DNA of 64,000 nucleotides from an uncultured Collinsella sp. (GCA_947001705.1 CAMQHT010000003.1:27213-91212); one strand, 5' to 3'; counted from the first letter of the stretch, positions 48,785-58,116 are shown. Program-made: numbers and translations. Notes: generated by a model from the sequence alone, not told the origin.

Positions 48785-50140
48785 ATGAGCTACACGCAGA
48801 AAGTTCTCGACGAGCTCAAGGCCCGCTATCCCGAGCAGCCTGAGTTCATCCAGGCCGCGACCGAGATCCTCGGCACCATCCAGCCGGCGCTCGACGCCCA
48901 CCCCGAGTACGAGGAGGCCGCCCTGCTGGAGCGCCTCGTCGAGCCCGAGCGCATCGTCATGTTCCGTGTTCCCTGGGTCGACGACCAGGGCAAGGTTCAG
49001 GTCAACCGCGGCTACCGCGTCGAGTTCAACTCTGCCATTGGACCCTACAAGGGCGGCCTGCGCTTTAACCCCACGGTCACCCTGGGCATGCTCAAGTTCC
49101 TGGGCCTGGAGCAGATCCTCAAGAACAGTCTGACCACCCTTCCCATGGGCGGCGGCAAGGGCGGCTCCGACTTTGACCCCAAGGGCAAGTCCAACAACGA
49201 GATCATGCACTTCTGTCAGTCCTTCATGACCGAGCTCTATCGCCACATTGGGCCCAATACCGACGTTCCCGCCGGCGACCTGGGCGTTGGCGGCCGCGAG
49301 GTTGCCTACATGTTCGGTCAGTACAAGCGCCTGACCAACGAGTGGACCGGCGTCCTCACTGGCAAGGGCCTCTCCTTTGGAGGCTCGCTCGCCCGTACCG
49401 AGGCCACCGGCTACGGCCTGGTCTACTTTGTGGACGAGTACCTCAAGAGCCGCGGCGACTCCTTCGAGGGCAAGAACGTCGTCGTTCACGGTTCCGGCAA
49501 CGTTGCTATCTATGCCGTCCAGAAGGTCTCCCAGCTCGGCGGCAAGGTGCTTGCCTGCTCCGATACCCACGGCTGGGTCGAGGATCCCGACGGCATCGAC
49601 TACTCCGTGCTCGAGCACGTCTACAACCAGAAGCGCTCCGGCCACGACAAGGGCGTCACGCTCGCCATGTACGTTGACGAGAAGCCCAACGCCGTGTGGC
49701 ACGAGGGCGACGGCCGCGGCGTGTGGGAGCTGCCCTGCGACATCGCGCTGCCCTGCGCTCGCGAGAACACGCTGCTGCTCGAGGACGCCCAGGCGCTCGT
49801 CGCCAACGGATGCAAGGTGGTCGGCGAGGGCGCAAACATGCCCACGACCATCGAGGCCACGACTTACTTCCAGGAGAACGGCGTCGCCTTTATGCCTGGT
49901 AAGGCTGCCAACGCCGGTGGCGTGCTCGTGTCCGGCCTGGAGATGAGCCAGAACGCCGAGCACCTGTCCTGGACCTTCGAGGAGGTCGACGGCAAGCTCG
50001 AGCAGCTCATGCGCGGCATGTTCCACAACGTGGACGACACCGCCAAGGAGTACGGCGAGGAGGGCAACTTCGTCATGGGCGCCAACATCGCCGGCTTCCT
50101 GAAGGTCGCCGACGCCATGCTCGCCCAGGGCGTCTGCTAA
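48785..50140 (+). CDS. gdhA: NADP-type glutamate dehydrogenase
   Basis: A 451-residue hexameric glutamate dehydrogenase making glutamate from 2-oxoglutarate and ammonia. Seen: VNRGYRVEFNSAIGPYKGGLRF (substrate site, in part), the catalytic lysine loop LPMGGGKGGSDFDPKGKS at about residues 122-139, DVPAGDLGVGGREVAYMFG, and the Rossmann motif VVHGSGNVAIYAVQ. The S/K pattern in the SDFDPKGKS loop and the length fit the NADP-specific biosynthetic class. ATG at 48785 follows GGAGGAAGC. Codon use is strongly biased (GAG, CTG, AAG), suggesting high expression. A strong terminator follows. Confidence 0.96.
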   Translation: MSYTQKVLDELKARYPEQPEFIQAATEILGTIQPALDAHPEYEEAALLERLVEPERIVMFRVPWVDDQGKVQVNRGYRVEFNSAIGPYKGGLRFNPTVTLGMLKFLGLEQILKNSLTTLPMGGGKGGSDFDPKGKSNNEIMHFCQSFMTELYRHIGPNTDVPAGDLGVGGREVAYMFGQYKRLTNEWTGVLTGKGLSFGGSLARTEATGYGLVYFVDEYLKSRGDSFEGKNVVVHGSGNVAIYAVQKVSQLGGKVLACSDTHGWVEDPDGIDYSVLEHVYNQKRSGHDKGVTLAMYVDEKPNAVWHEGDGRGVWELPCDIALPCARENTLLLEDAQALVANGCKVVGEGANMPTTIEATTYFQENGVAFMPGKAANAGGVLVSGLEMSQNAEHLSWTFEEVDGKLEQLMRGMFHNVDDTAKEYGEEGNFVMGANIAGFLKVADAMLAQGVC

Positions 50141-50165
50141 ATCTTCGCTCGACATAGCATCGCAG

Positions 50166-50200
50166 AAGGCTCCCAGTCATCTTGGCTGGGAGCCTTTTTT
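50166..50200 (+). terminator. Rho-independent terminator after gdhA
   Basis: AAGGCTCCCAG at 50166-50176 pairs with CTGGGAGCCTT at 50186-50196, running into TTTTTT. Confidence 0.93.
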
Positions 50201-50295
50201 GATCCGCATGCGACGGAGGAAAACGGTTCATTTTGTCCCGACACGAGCTGTGCACCCTCGTTTGGTACACTTAAAGGTACTGGACAAGTGAAGAG

Positions 50296-51210
50296 ATGGG
50301 GGAGAACGTGCTCAAGTTCGGTACCTACGTCCGTGTTGGAAACGCGGCCGAAGCCTATGAGCTCCTGCAGAAGAACCGCAACAATAAGATTGTGGGCGGC
50401 GGGATCTGGATGCGCCTGGGTTCGCGTCGTGTGGCGACGGCGATTGACCTTTCGGCCTGCGGACTCGATCAGATCGAGGAGACCGAGACCGAGTTTCGCA
50501 TCGGTGCCATGTGCACCCTGCGCCAGCTCGAGCGTCATGCCGTGCTCAACGCGCTTGTCAATAATGTCTTTGAGTTCGCCGTCCACGACATTGTGGGCGT
50601 GCAGCTGCGCAACACCGCCACGGTGGGCGGCAGCATCTACGGCCGCTTTGGCTTCTCGGACGTTCTCTCCGCCTTTCTCGCGCTCGATTCCTATGTTGAG
50701 CTGACGGGCGCCGGCCGCGTGCCGCTCGCCGAGTTCGTGGACATGGGCTACGTGCGCGACGTGATCGAGCACGTCGTGGTCGTCAAGCACGATTACCTTG
50801 CGAGCTACGAGGCCGTGCGCAAGGCCGCGACCGACTTCCCCTCGCTGAACGTCACCGCCGCCTGGTGGGATGGCTCCTGGCACGTCACCGTGGGCGCCCG
50901 CCCGCTGCGCGCGACCCTGCTGCAGGGAGAGGCATGTGGCCTTACCGCCGAGCAGCCTTCCGAGGACGAGCTTCGCGCCCTGGCCGCATCCGTGCGCGCG
51001 CTGAGCTACGGCACCAACCTGTGGGGCTCGGCCGAGTACCGCCGCCGCATCTCGGCGCCGCTCGCCGTCCAGGCCGTGCGCCGTGCCGCCGGCATCGAGC
51101 TTTCGGCCGCGCTTGCCCGCGAGCTCGAGTGCGTGCAGGTCCCTAAGTTCGCCACGGACGAGTATTCCTGCCGCCGCGTGCCCGGCGTCGATTCTAGCGA
51201 GGTGCGCTAA
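50296..51210 (+). CDS. FAD-binding subunit of molybdenum hydroxylase (xanthine dehydrogenase family, YgfM-like)
   Basis: A 304-residue flavin subunit of an XDH-type hydroxylase. It passes electrons from the 2Fe-2S centres to NAD or another acceptor. The FAD motifs are IVGGGIWMRLGSR at about residues 33-45 (the VVGGGT-type loop) and LRNTATVGGSIYGRF at about 109-123 (TxGGN-type); the C-terminal CO-dehydrogenase-flavoprotein domain follows. ATG at 50296 has a weak site; a GTG at 50308 directly after GGGGGAG is the alternative. The stop and the next start share a base (TAATG), so the two subunits are co-translated. The layout (separate FAD subunit, then fused Fe-S/Mo subunit) is that of E. coli ygfM-xdhD. 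Confidence 0.85.
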   Translation: MGENVLKFGTYVRVGNAAEAYELLQKNRNNKIVGGGIWMRLGSRRVATAIDLSACGLDQIEETETEFRIGAMCTLRQLERHAVLNALVNNVFEFAVHDIVGVQLRNTATVGGSIYGRFGFSDVLSAFLALDSYVELTGAGRVPLAEFVDMGYVRDVIEHVVVVKHDYLASYEAVRKAATDFPSLNVTAAWWDGSWHVTVGARPLRATLLQGEACGLTAEQPSEDELRALAASVRALSYGTNLWGSAEYRRRISAPLAVQAVRRAAGIELSAALARELECVQVPKFATDEYSCRRVPGVDSSEVR

Positions 51211-54041
51211 TGGCTGCCAAACTCATCGATCTTTCCTTTACGCTCAACGGCCGCAAGGTCAAGGTTCAGATTGCCCCCGACACCATGCTCTTTTCGCTTT
51301 TGCGTGAGCAGGGTTGCGCGTCGGTGCGCTGTGCTTGCGAAACCACCAACTGCGGTCTGTGTACGGTGTGGCTCGACGGCGACCCGGTGCTGAGCTGCTC
51401 GGTTCCCGCCGCCCGTGTTGAGGGCCACACCATCACCACGCTTGAGGGCCTCAAGGCCGAGTCCGAGGCGCTTGCCCGCGCGATGGCTGCCGAAGGCGCC
51501 GAGCAGTGCGGTTTTTGCGCCCCCGGCCTTATCATGAACGTGCTGGCGCTTGCCTGCGCCGCCAAGGAGGACCCGAGCCTCGTCGCCACGCGCGAGGAGC
51601 TGTCGCGCCAGCTCGCCGGCAACCTCTGCCGTTGCAGCGGCTACGAGAGCCAGCTGCGCGCCATTGTCCGCTTCCTCAACGAGTCCGGCGTGCAGGTGGG
51701 CTTTGAGATGCCCGAGCTGCCGGTCAACGACACCAGCTGCGACGGTGTCTCGTACAAGCAGATCACCCATAAGCAGCCCAAGAAGGACTCGAAGGCGCTG
51801 CTCGAGGGCCGTCCCGTCTACACGGGCGATATGGTGCCCGCCGGCGCCCTGATCGTCAAACTCAAGCGCAGCCCCTATGCCCGCGCCAAGATCCGCTCCA
51901 TCGATACGTCGCGCGCCCTGAAGGTGCCCGGCGTTGTGGGCGTCTACACTTACGAGGACGTGCCCAAGCGCCGCTTTACTATCGCCGGTCAGAGCTATCC
52001 GCAGCCGAGTCCCTACGACCGCCTGATTCTCGAGAACCTTGTGCGCTACCAAAACGAGGAGGTGGCGATCGTCGCTGCCGAGACCGAGGAGGCTGCCGAC
52101 AAGGCGCTCAAGCTCATCAAGGTCGACTATGAGGTGCTCGAGCCCCTGCTCGACTTTACCCAGGCACTCGATAACGATATCGTGGTCCACCCCGAGGGCG
52201 ACGTGACCTTTATGTTCCCGCAGGGCGGCGATGTCCCACGCAACCTGGTGTGCAGCGGTACCAGCGATTTTGGCGACCTGGACGAGGCCTTCGCCCAGAG
52301 CGACATCGTCTTTGAGCGCACCTACACCAGCCAGGCCACGCAGACCGCGCCCATGGAGACCTTCCGCGCCTTCGCGACGACCGACGCGTTTGGGCGCATC
52401 TCCGTGACCACCTCGACGCAGGTGCCCTTCCACGTGCGCCGCATGGTCGCGCAGTCGCTCGACATTCCGCAGTCGCAGGTGCAGGTCATTAAGCCGCGCA
52501 TCGGCGGCGGCTTTGGCTCCAAGCAGACGGGCTGCTGCGAGATCTTCGTGGCGTTCGTCACCCAGCAGACTGGCCGTCCGAGCTACTGCTGCTACACCCG
52601 CGAGGAGACCATCACCGCGGGCAACTCGCGCCACCAGATGCAGATGACCGTCAAGTTGGGCGCCATGAACGACGGCACCATCACGGCCATCGACCTGCAC
52701 ACGCTGTCCAACGCCGGAGCGTACGGCGAGCACGCCACCACGACGATCGGCCTTTCGGGCCACAAGAGCCTGCCGATTTACAACCATGTGAAGGCGAGCC
52801 GCTTTAGCTGGGACGCTGTCTACACCAATACCAACCGCGGCGGCGCGTATCGCGGCTACGGTGCCACCCAGGGCCAGTTTGCCGTGGAGAGCGCCGTTAA
52901 CGAGCTCGCCGACATGCTGCACATGGACCCCGCCGACCTGCGCCTTAAGAACATCGTGCGCGAGGGCGAGATCATGCCGCAGTACTACAACGAAAAGCTC
53001 AACGCCTGCGCACTCGACCGCTGCCTGCTGCGCGCGATGGACATGATCGGTTGGCGCGACAAGCCGCTGGCCGTCGACCTGGGCGACCGCGTGCGTGCTC
53101 TGGGCTGTGCGCTCACCATGCAGGGCTCGGGCATTTCCAATGTCGACATCGCCGGCATCGATATGCGCCTGGAAGAGGACGGCTTCATTTCCATCGGCAC
53201 CGGCGCCACCGATAACGGCATGGGCGTCGACACGATCCTGGCGCAGATTGCCGCCGAGGAGCTGGGCGTGGAGAGCTCGCTCATTGTGGTGCGCGGCGTG
53301 GACACCGACGTGTCGCCGTTCGATGCCGGCTCGTACGCGAGCTCGGGTACGTACGTGACGGGCCTGGCAGCCAAGAACGCCGCGACCGAGCTGCGCGAGA
53401 AGATCTGCGCTAAGGCCGCCCAGATGTGGGACGTGGACGCCGCCGACGTGGTCTTTGATGGCCAGTACGTGCGCCTGTCCGACGAGCGTGCCGCGCGCGA
53501 GCAGAACCGCTACCTCACGCTGCGTGACTTTGCCAACCTGTGCGTCAAGAACATCGCGGGAGGCGACGCGCTGACCTCGCATGCCTCTGCCTGCCTGCCC
53601 GTTTCGCCTCCGCCGTTTATGGCCGGCATTGCCGAGGTCGAGGTCGACAAGGCCACCGGCAAGGTGACTGTGGTGGACTATGCGGCGGCCGTCGACTGCG
53701 GCACCGTGATCAACGAGGCGCTCGCGCGCGTCCAGGCCGAGGGCGGCATTGCCCAGGGCATCGGCCACGCGCTCTACGAGATTGTCGAGCACGACGACCG
53801 CGGCCGCCTGCGCACCGGCAACTTTATGAGCTACAAGCTGCCCACGCGCCTGGATATCGGCAGTATTCGCGTGGCCTTTGAGCCGAGCTACGAGCCTACG
53901 GGCCCGTTTGGCGCCAAATCGATCGGCGAGGTCGTCATCAACACGCCGCTCGCCGCCGTGGCCTCGGCCGTGGCACACGCCACCGGACATCAGGTACGCT
54001 CGCTTCCGATCACGCCGGAGAAAGCGCTGCTGGGGGAGTAG
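51210..54041 (+). CDS. Fused 2Fe-2S and molybdenum-binding subunit of XDH-type hydroxylase (XdhD-like)
   Basis: A 943-residue fusion. Residues 1 to about 165 bind two 2Fe-2S clusters: plant-ferredoxin type C43-x4-C48-x2-C51, and QCGFCAPG with NLCRCSGY. Residues about 190-943 are the molybdopterin part: IGGGFGSKQTG, RGGAYRGYGATQGQFAVE, QGSGISNVDIAG and the catalytic-glutamate segment GPFGAKSIGEVVINTP near the C terminus. The fused layout and length match XdhD-type selenium-dependent molybdenum hydroxylases, whose cofactor carries a labile selenium made with SelD's help; selD lies 12 kb away, but the usual partners yqeB and yqeC are not in the window. Substrate (xanthine, nicotinate-like or other) cannot be told. 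A terminator follows. Confidence 0.88.
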   Translation: MAAKLIDLSFTLNGRKVKVQIAPDTMLFSLLREQGCASVRCACETTNCGLCTVWLDGDPVLSCSVPAARVEGHTITTLEGLKAESEALARAMAAEGAEQCGFCAPGLIMNVLALACAAKEDPSLVATREELSRQLAGNLCRCSGYESQLRAIVRFLNESGVQVGFEMPELPVNDTSCDGVSYKQITHKQPKKDSKALLEGRPVYTGDMVPAGALIVKLKRSPYARAKIRSIDTSRALKVPGVVGVYTYEDVPKRRFTIAGQSYPQPSPYDRLILENLVRYQNEEVAIVAAETEEAADKALKLIKVDYEVLEPLLDFTQALDNDIVVHPEGDVTFMFPQGGDVPRNLVCSGTSDFGDLDEAFAQSDIVFERTYTSQATQTAPMETFRAFATTDAFGRISVTTSTQVPFHVRRMVAQSLDIPQSQVQVIKPRIGGGFGSKQTGCCEIFVAFVTQQTGRPSYCCYTREETITAGNSRHQMQMTVKLGAMNDGTITAIDLHTLSNAGAYGEHATTTIGLSGHKSLPIYNHVKASRFSWDAVYTNTNRGGAYRGYGATQGQFAVESAVNELADMLHMDPADLRLKNIVREGEIMPQYYNEKLNACALDRCLLRAMDMIGWRDKPLAVDLGDRVRALGCALTMQGSGISNVDIAGIDMRLEEDGFISIGTGATDNGMGVDTILAQIAAEELGVESSLIVVRGVDTDVSPFDAGSYASSGTYVTGLAAKNAATELREKICAKAAQMWDVDAADVVFDGQYVRLSDERAAREQNRYLTLRDFANLCVKNIAGGDALTSHASACLPVSPPPFMAGIAEVEVDKATGKVTVVDYAAAVDCGTVINEALARVQAEGGIAQGIGHALYEIVEHDDRGRLRTGNFMSYKLPTRLDIGSIRVAFEPSYEPTGPFGAKSIGEVVINTPLAAVASAVAHATGHQVRSLPITPEKALLGE

Positions 54042-54065
54042 CGGGTTAGCGAACAAGTCGTAGTT

Positions 54066-54095
54066 GGCGGGACGGGACAACTCGTCCCGCCTTTT
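54066..54095 (+). terminator. Rho-independent terminator after the molybdenum hydroxylase
   Basis: GGCGGGACG at 54066-54074 pairs with CGTCCCGCC at 54083-54091, followed by TTTT. Confidence 0.85.
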
Positions 54096-54181
54096 GCACT
54101 CGTGGTGAGGTCGTGAGCCTGTAAAACGTGTGCGTGCGCTTGCCGCTCGTATCTGCTATCATTCCTAGTCTGTGCGCTCAA

Positions 54182-54265
54182 GCGGGCGTGGCGGAATTGG
54201 TAGACGCGCCAGATTTAGGTTCTGGTGGGATTCCCGTGAAGGTTCGAGTCCTTTCGCCCGCACCA
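54182..54265 (+). tRNA. tRNA-Leu (anticodon TAG)
   Basis: 84 bases including CCA. Acceptor GCGGGCG/CGCCCGC, D-arm GCGGAATTGGTAGACGC, anticodon TAG at 54216-54218 in a CCAGA/TCTGG stem, and the long variable arm of class II tRNA (TGGGATTCCCGT). Confidence 0.97.
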
Positions 54266-54356
54266 TCGCACCTGCGTCGGCCCTGGCCGTCGCGACACTT
54301 TGTTGCATAAAGGTACCAGCACCTCAGATAAGCTGGGCAGTATGAGGAGGAACGTG

Positions 54357-55655
54357 TTGAACATCACCGCTTCTGACGTCAAGGACGCCAAGCTCACCGC
54401 TACGGTCACCATCCCGGCCGCCGACGTCGACGCCGCGATCAAGAAGGCCTACAAGGATACCGCCAAGAAGTACCGCTTCCCGGGCTTCCGCGCCGGCAAG
54501 GCTCCCCGTCCGGTCATCGACTCCGCTCTTGGCGCCGAGGCAACCCTCGCTCAGGCCACCAACGACCTGATCGCCGCCAACGAGCCCTCCGTCCTCAACG
54601 AGCTGGACATCGTCCCCACCAAGAACGGTGACTACAAGGAGCTTGACCTCGCCAAGGATCACGAGGACTACACCTACACCGTCGAGTTCTCCCTGCGTCC
54701 TGCTGCCGAGCTCTCTTCCTTCGACGCCGTCGAGATCGAGATGCCCCCTGCGGAGGTCACCGAGTCCGAGATCAACAACCAGGTCGAGATGCTCCTCAAC
54801 TACCGTGCCACCTTCGAGGACGTCGAGGGTCGCGCCGTCGAGGCCGAGGACTACGTTACCGTCGACCTCAAGGCCGTCGAGAACGCCGACAACTTCGCTG
54901 CCGAGGGCCGCATGCTCATCGCCGGTAGCGACAGCAACCCCAAGGAGTTCAACGAGGCCCTGATCGGCGCTAACGTTGACGACGTCAAGTCCGTCACCTG
55001 GACCGACGAGGCCGAGGAGGGCGAGGAGGCCGAGACCCACACCGTCGAGGTCACCGTCAAGGGCATCAAGGTCCGCAACACCCCCGAGCTCACCGACGAG
55101 CTCGTCAAGTCCGACTTTGGCTTCGACAGCATCGACGCTATGCGCGACGCCATCAAGATCGAGATCGAGCAGGACAAGGCTTCCCGCCTCCCGGCCGAGA
55201 AGGAGAACCGTTGCGTCTCCGCTCTCGCCGAGCGCCTGCAGCTCGACGAGATGGATGCCGACTACGAGCAGTCCGTCTTTGAGGAGCTTGGCCAGAACTT
55301 CCTGTCCAACCTCGCTGCCCGCGGCATGACCCTGGACACCTGGCTGCCCGCTTCCGGTCTGACCATGGAGCAGTTCATCGGCGACCTGCATAAGCAGGCC
55401 AACGACGTTGCCCGTGAGTCCCTGGCTCTGGACGCCCTCGCCCGCGAGCTCAAGATCGAGGTCACCGAGGACGACATCAACGCCGAGTTCGAGAAGGCTG
55501 GCGTCAAGGACATCGAGGCTTCCAAGGCCGAGTTCATCGCCGATGGCCGCATGCCTGCCGTCCGCGAGTCCATCCGTCGCTCCAAGGCCGTCGACCACCT
55601 GGTCGAGAACGCCAAGGTGACTGAGGTCGACGAGACCGCCAAGGACGCCGAGTAA
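54357..55655 (+). CDS. tig: Trigger factor
   Basis: The ribosome-bound chaperone and prolyl isomerase that meets nascent chains. 432 residues. The N-terminal domain has the L23-docking signature FPGFRAGKAPRPVID at about residues 41-55 (family GFRKGKVP). The central FKBP-like domain (about 150-240) is divergent, with VTVDLKAVENADNF and an acidic insert (EAEEGEEAETH), so isomerase activity is uncertain. The C-terminal helical arms run to about 420. Start is most likely TTG at 54357, six bases after GAGGAGG; GTG at 54354 is too close. It lies upstream of clpP and clpX, the usual tig-clpP-clpX order, but a terminator separates it from clpP. Confidence 0.95.
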   Translation: MNITASDVKDAKLTATVTIPAADVDAAIKKAYKDTAKKYRFPGFRAGKAPRPVIDSALGAEATLAQATNDLIAANEPSVLNELDIVPTKNGDYKELDLAKDHEDYTYTVEFSLRPAAELSSFDAVEIEMPPAEVTESEINNQVEMLLNYRATFEDVEGRAVEAEDYVTVDLKAVENADNFAAEGRMLIAGSDSNPKEFNEALIGANVDDVKSVTWTDEAEEGEEAETHTVEVTVKGIKVRNTPELTDELVKSDFGFDSIDAMRDAIKIEIEQDKASRLPAEKENRCVSALAERLQLDEMDADYEQSVFEELGQNFLSNLAARGMTLDTWLPASGLTMEQFIGDLHKQANDVARESLALDALARELKIEVTEDDINAEFEKAGVKDIEASKAEFIADGRMPAVRESIRRSKAVDHLVENAKVTEVDETAKDAE

Positions 55656-55731
55656 TTCTCGCCACCTTGCACGCGAGCGCATGTATGTGCCCGTGATGGG
55701 GTAAAGTTATAAGCCGGTTATCCGGTTGCTT

Positions 55732-55776
55732 CGTACGGTGCCAGCCAATGCATAGCATGCGGGCACCGTACGTTTG
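55732..55776 (+). terminator. Rho-independent terminator after tig
   Basis: CGTACGGTGCC at 55732-55742 pairs exactly with GGCACCGTACG at 55762-55772, followed by TTTGT. Confidence 0.8.
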
Positions 55777-55817
55777 TCTAGAACCACTATTGGTCCGTAA
55801 GAGAAATGGAGATGCGT

Positions 55818-56438
55818 ATGATCGCTAAGTTCGATTCCGCCCTCGTGCCATACGTTATCGAGCAGACGCCGCGCGGCGAGCGCAGCTACGATATCTATTC
55901 GCGCCTGCTCAACGACCGCATCATCTTCTTGGGCGAGGAGATCAACTCCGTCAGCGCCAACCTGGTCGTTGCCCAGCTGCTGCATCTTGAGAGCCAGGAT
56001 GCCGAGAAGGATATCTCGCTCTACATCAATTCGCCCGGTGGCGAGGTTTACTCTGGCCTGGCGATTCTTGACACCATGAACTTCATCAAGCCGCAGGTCT
56101 CCACCATCTGCGTCGGTATGGCCGCGTCTATGGCTGCCGTGCTGCTTTCGGCCGGCGCCAAGGGCAAGCGCTTCTGCCTGCCGCACTCCAAGGTCATGAT
56201 TCACCAGCCCAGCGGCGGTGCCCAGGGCCAGCAGACCGAGATCGAGATCGTGGCCGAGGAGATCAAGAAGACCCGCCGCGAGCTCAACCAGATTCTGTCC
56301 GACGCATCGGGCCAGCCTATCGAGAAGGTTCAGGCCGATACCGAGCGCGACAACTACCTCACGGCTGCCGAGGCCCTCGACTACGGCCTGATCGACCGCA
56401 TCGTCACCTCGCGCGACCTCGCCGCGAAGGACGCCTAG
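55818..56438 (+). CDS. clpP: ATP-dependent Clp protease proteolytic subunit
   Basis: ClpP forms the 14-subunit serine protease barrel used by ClpX and ClpC. 206 residues. The catalytic serine is in CVGMAASMAAVLLSAG (about residue 104), the histidine in KVMIHQPSGG, and the aspartate in ADTERDNYLTAAEA. The N-terminal loop (SALVPYVIEQTPRGERSYDIYSRLL, in part) that contacts the ATPase is present. Three in-frame ATG codons (55806, 55812, 55818); the third has GGAG at six bases and fits the family. clpX begins one base after the stop, so the pair is an operon. Confidence 0.96.
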   Translation: MIAKFDSALVPYVIEQTPRGERSYDIYSRLLNDRIIFLGEEINSVSANLVVAQLLHLESQDAEKDISLYINSPGGEVYSGLAILDTMNFIKPQVSTICVGMAASMAAVLLSAGAKGKRFCLPHSKVMIHQPSGGAQGQQTEIEIVAEEIKKTRRELNQILSDASGQPIEKVQADTERDNYLTAAEALDYGLIDRIVTSRDLAAKDA

Positions 56439-56439
56439 G

Positions 56440-57849
56440 ATGGCCGGTAACATGCAGGACAACTTTGACGAGAACGGCAACCCGATCCGCTGCTCCTTCT
56501 GCGGAAAAGAGCAGGGTCAGGTTCGCCGCCTGGTGAAGGGCCCGACCAATATCTTTATCTGTGACGAGTGCGTTGCCGCCTGCTCCGAGATTCTTGAGGA
56601 GTCGCTGGCTTCGGACTTTATGGACGCTGCTCGCAACGGCAAGCTGCCAGGCTTCCTCAACGACCACGGCCAGGCTGCCGGTCAGCCTGCTGTAGATCCT
56701 GAAGCCGAGGGTTTTGAGCTGGAGGACGACGCCCGCCAGGTCATTACGCACGTGCCGACGCCGCACGAGATCTATGACGAGCTTTCGGCCTATGTTATGG
56801 GTCAGGAGGCCGCCAAGCGCGCCATGTCGGTTGCCGTGTACAACCACTATCGCCGCGTGATCGAGGGCGGCGCCGCGGTGTCTGCCTTTGACGACGGCAT
56901 GGGCTCGCAGTTCAACGACGATATGGACGAGGTAGAGCTCGCCAAGTCCAACATCCTGCTGCTCGGCCCCACCGGTACCGGCAAGACCCTGCTCGCCCAG
57001 ACGCTCGCGCGCATCCTCGAGGTGCCGTTTGCTATCGCCGACGCCACCGCACTCACCGAAGCCGGTTACGTGGGCGAGGACGTGGAGAACATCCTGCTCA
57101 AGCTCATCAACGCCGCCGATGGCGATATCGAGCGCGCGCAGGTCGGCATCATTTACGTGGACGAGATCGACAAGATCGCCCGCAAGGCCGAGAACCTCTC
57201 CATCACCCGCGATGTCTCGGGCGAGGGCGTTCAGCAGGCACTGCTGAAGATTCTTGAGGGCACGGTGGCAAGCGTTCCGCCCACCGGCGGCCGCAAGCAT
57301 CCCCAGCAGGAGCTGCTGCAGATCGACACGACGAACATCCTGTTCATCTGCGGCGGTGCCTTTGTGGGTCTGGACAAGATCATTGCCGATCGCGTGGGCA
57401 ACAAGGGCGTGGGCTTTAACTCCGAGATCGCCGGCCCCACCTCGGTCGACGAGAACGACCTGCTGCGCCAGGTGCTCCCGCAGGACCTCAACGCCTTTGG
57501 CATGATCCCCGAGTTTGTGGGACGTACGCCCGTCGTCACCCAGACGCAGGCGCTCGATGAGGACGACCTGGTGTCGATCCTGACCGAGCCCAAGAACGCC
57601 GTGGTGCGGCAGTACCGCAAGATGTTCCAGCTCGAGGATGTCGATCTTGAGTTTGAGGACGCGGCCCTGCACGAGATCGCCCGCATGGCGCTCGCCCGCA
57701 AGACCGGCGCCCGCGGCCTGCGCGCCATCTGCGAGGACGTGCTGCAGCAGACGATGTTCGACCTCCCCAGCGAGGAAGGCGTCGCTAAGGTCGTCGTAAC
57801 CGAAGCGGCGGTTAAGGGCGAAGAACAGCCCCAACGCATCTACGGGTAA
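56440..57849 (+). CDS. clpX: ATP-dependent Clp protease ATP-binding subunit ClpX
   Basis: ClpX is the AAA+ unfoldase that feeds substrates to ClpP. 469 residues, slightly longer than usual (about 420-430) because of a linker after the zinc finger and an insert near the Walker A motif. The N-terminal zinc-binding domain has CSFCGKE and FICDECVAAC (residues about 19-48); Walker A is GPTGTGKTLLAQ (about 178-189), Walker B IIYVDEIDKIAR, pore-type segment GEGVQQALLKILEGTVASVP and the RKHPQQE sequence follow; the C-terminal domain carries sensor 2 (KTGARGLRAI). Directly follows clpP. A 15-bp terminator closes the operon. Confidence 0.96.
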   Translation: MAGNMQDNFDENGNPIRCSFCGKEQGQVRRLVKGPTNIFICDECVAACSEILEESLASDFMDAARNGKLPGFLNDHGQAAGQPAVDPEAEGFELEDDARQVITHVPTPHEIYDELSAYVMGQEAAKRAMSVAVYNHYRRVIEGGAAVSAFDDGMGSQFNDDMDEVELAKSNILLLGPTGTGKTLLAQTLARILEVPFAIADATALTEAGYVGEDVENILLKLINAADGDIERAQVGIIYVDEIDKIARKAENLSITRDVSGEGVQQALLKILEGTVASVPPTGGRKHPQQELLQIDTTNILFICGGAFVGLDKIIADRVGNKGVGFNSEIAGPTSVDENDLLRQVLPQDLNAFGMIPEFVGRTPVVTQTQALDEDDLVSILTEPKNAVVRQYRKMFQLEDVDLEFEDAALHEIARMALARKTGARGLRAICEDVLQQTMFDLPSEEGVAKVVVTEAAVKGEEQPQRIYG

Positions 57850-57870
57850 ACCAGCCAAAAACGTGCTTGC

Positions 57871-57908
57871 AAATAGCCTCCGACCATCCGCGGTCGGAGG
57901 CTATTTTA
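57871..57908. terminator. Rho-independent terminator after clpX
   Basis: A perfect 15-bp stem, AAATAGCCTCCGACC with its complement, at 57871-57885/57892-57906; A and T runs flank the core. Confidence 0.92.
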
Positions 57909-58000
57909 TATATACGCAATAACCCCAACTACCTGTGTTATTCTGTGTGTTTGTTTAAGCCTCAGCGAAGTCAATTCAGACTGAAGTAATCGATACCTAA

Positions 58001-58116
58001 GGGGAGGAATGTAGGCCCGATTTTCGTAGATTCCGCACGAGCCGAAGACCACTTAATGTGGTCTTCGAGCGAGCCCAGGACCTGACCGAGTGAAAATCGG
58101 GCCTACATTCCTCCCC
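58001..58116. repeat. Nested palindrome upstream of valS (25-bp perfect arms)
   Basis: Outer arms 58001-58025 and 58092-58116 are exactly complementary over 25 bases (left arm begins GGGGAGGAATGTAGGCCC). Inside lies a 9-bp hairpin GAAGACCAC-TTAAT-GTGGTCTTC (58044-58066) within a core, 58031-58081, that recurs in inverted orientation at 60881-60929 after valS. It lies in the valS leader; the valS ribosome site (58125-58130) is just outside the right arm. Confidence 0.9.

Noticed and set aside
48478..48843. 121-codon frame with a CPLCGG zinc-finger-like motif after selB
   Set aside because: Overlaps the 3' half of tRNA-Sec and the start of gdhA, has no ribosome site, and the motif stands alone.
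51207..54080. Minus-strand frame of 957 codons opposite the molybdenum hydroxylase gene
   Set aside because: A GC-rich shadow: low-complexity Gly/Ala/Arg/His sequence, no motif, and a well-supported gene on the plus strand.
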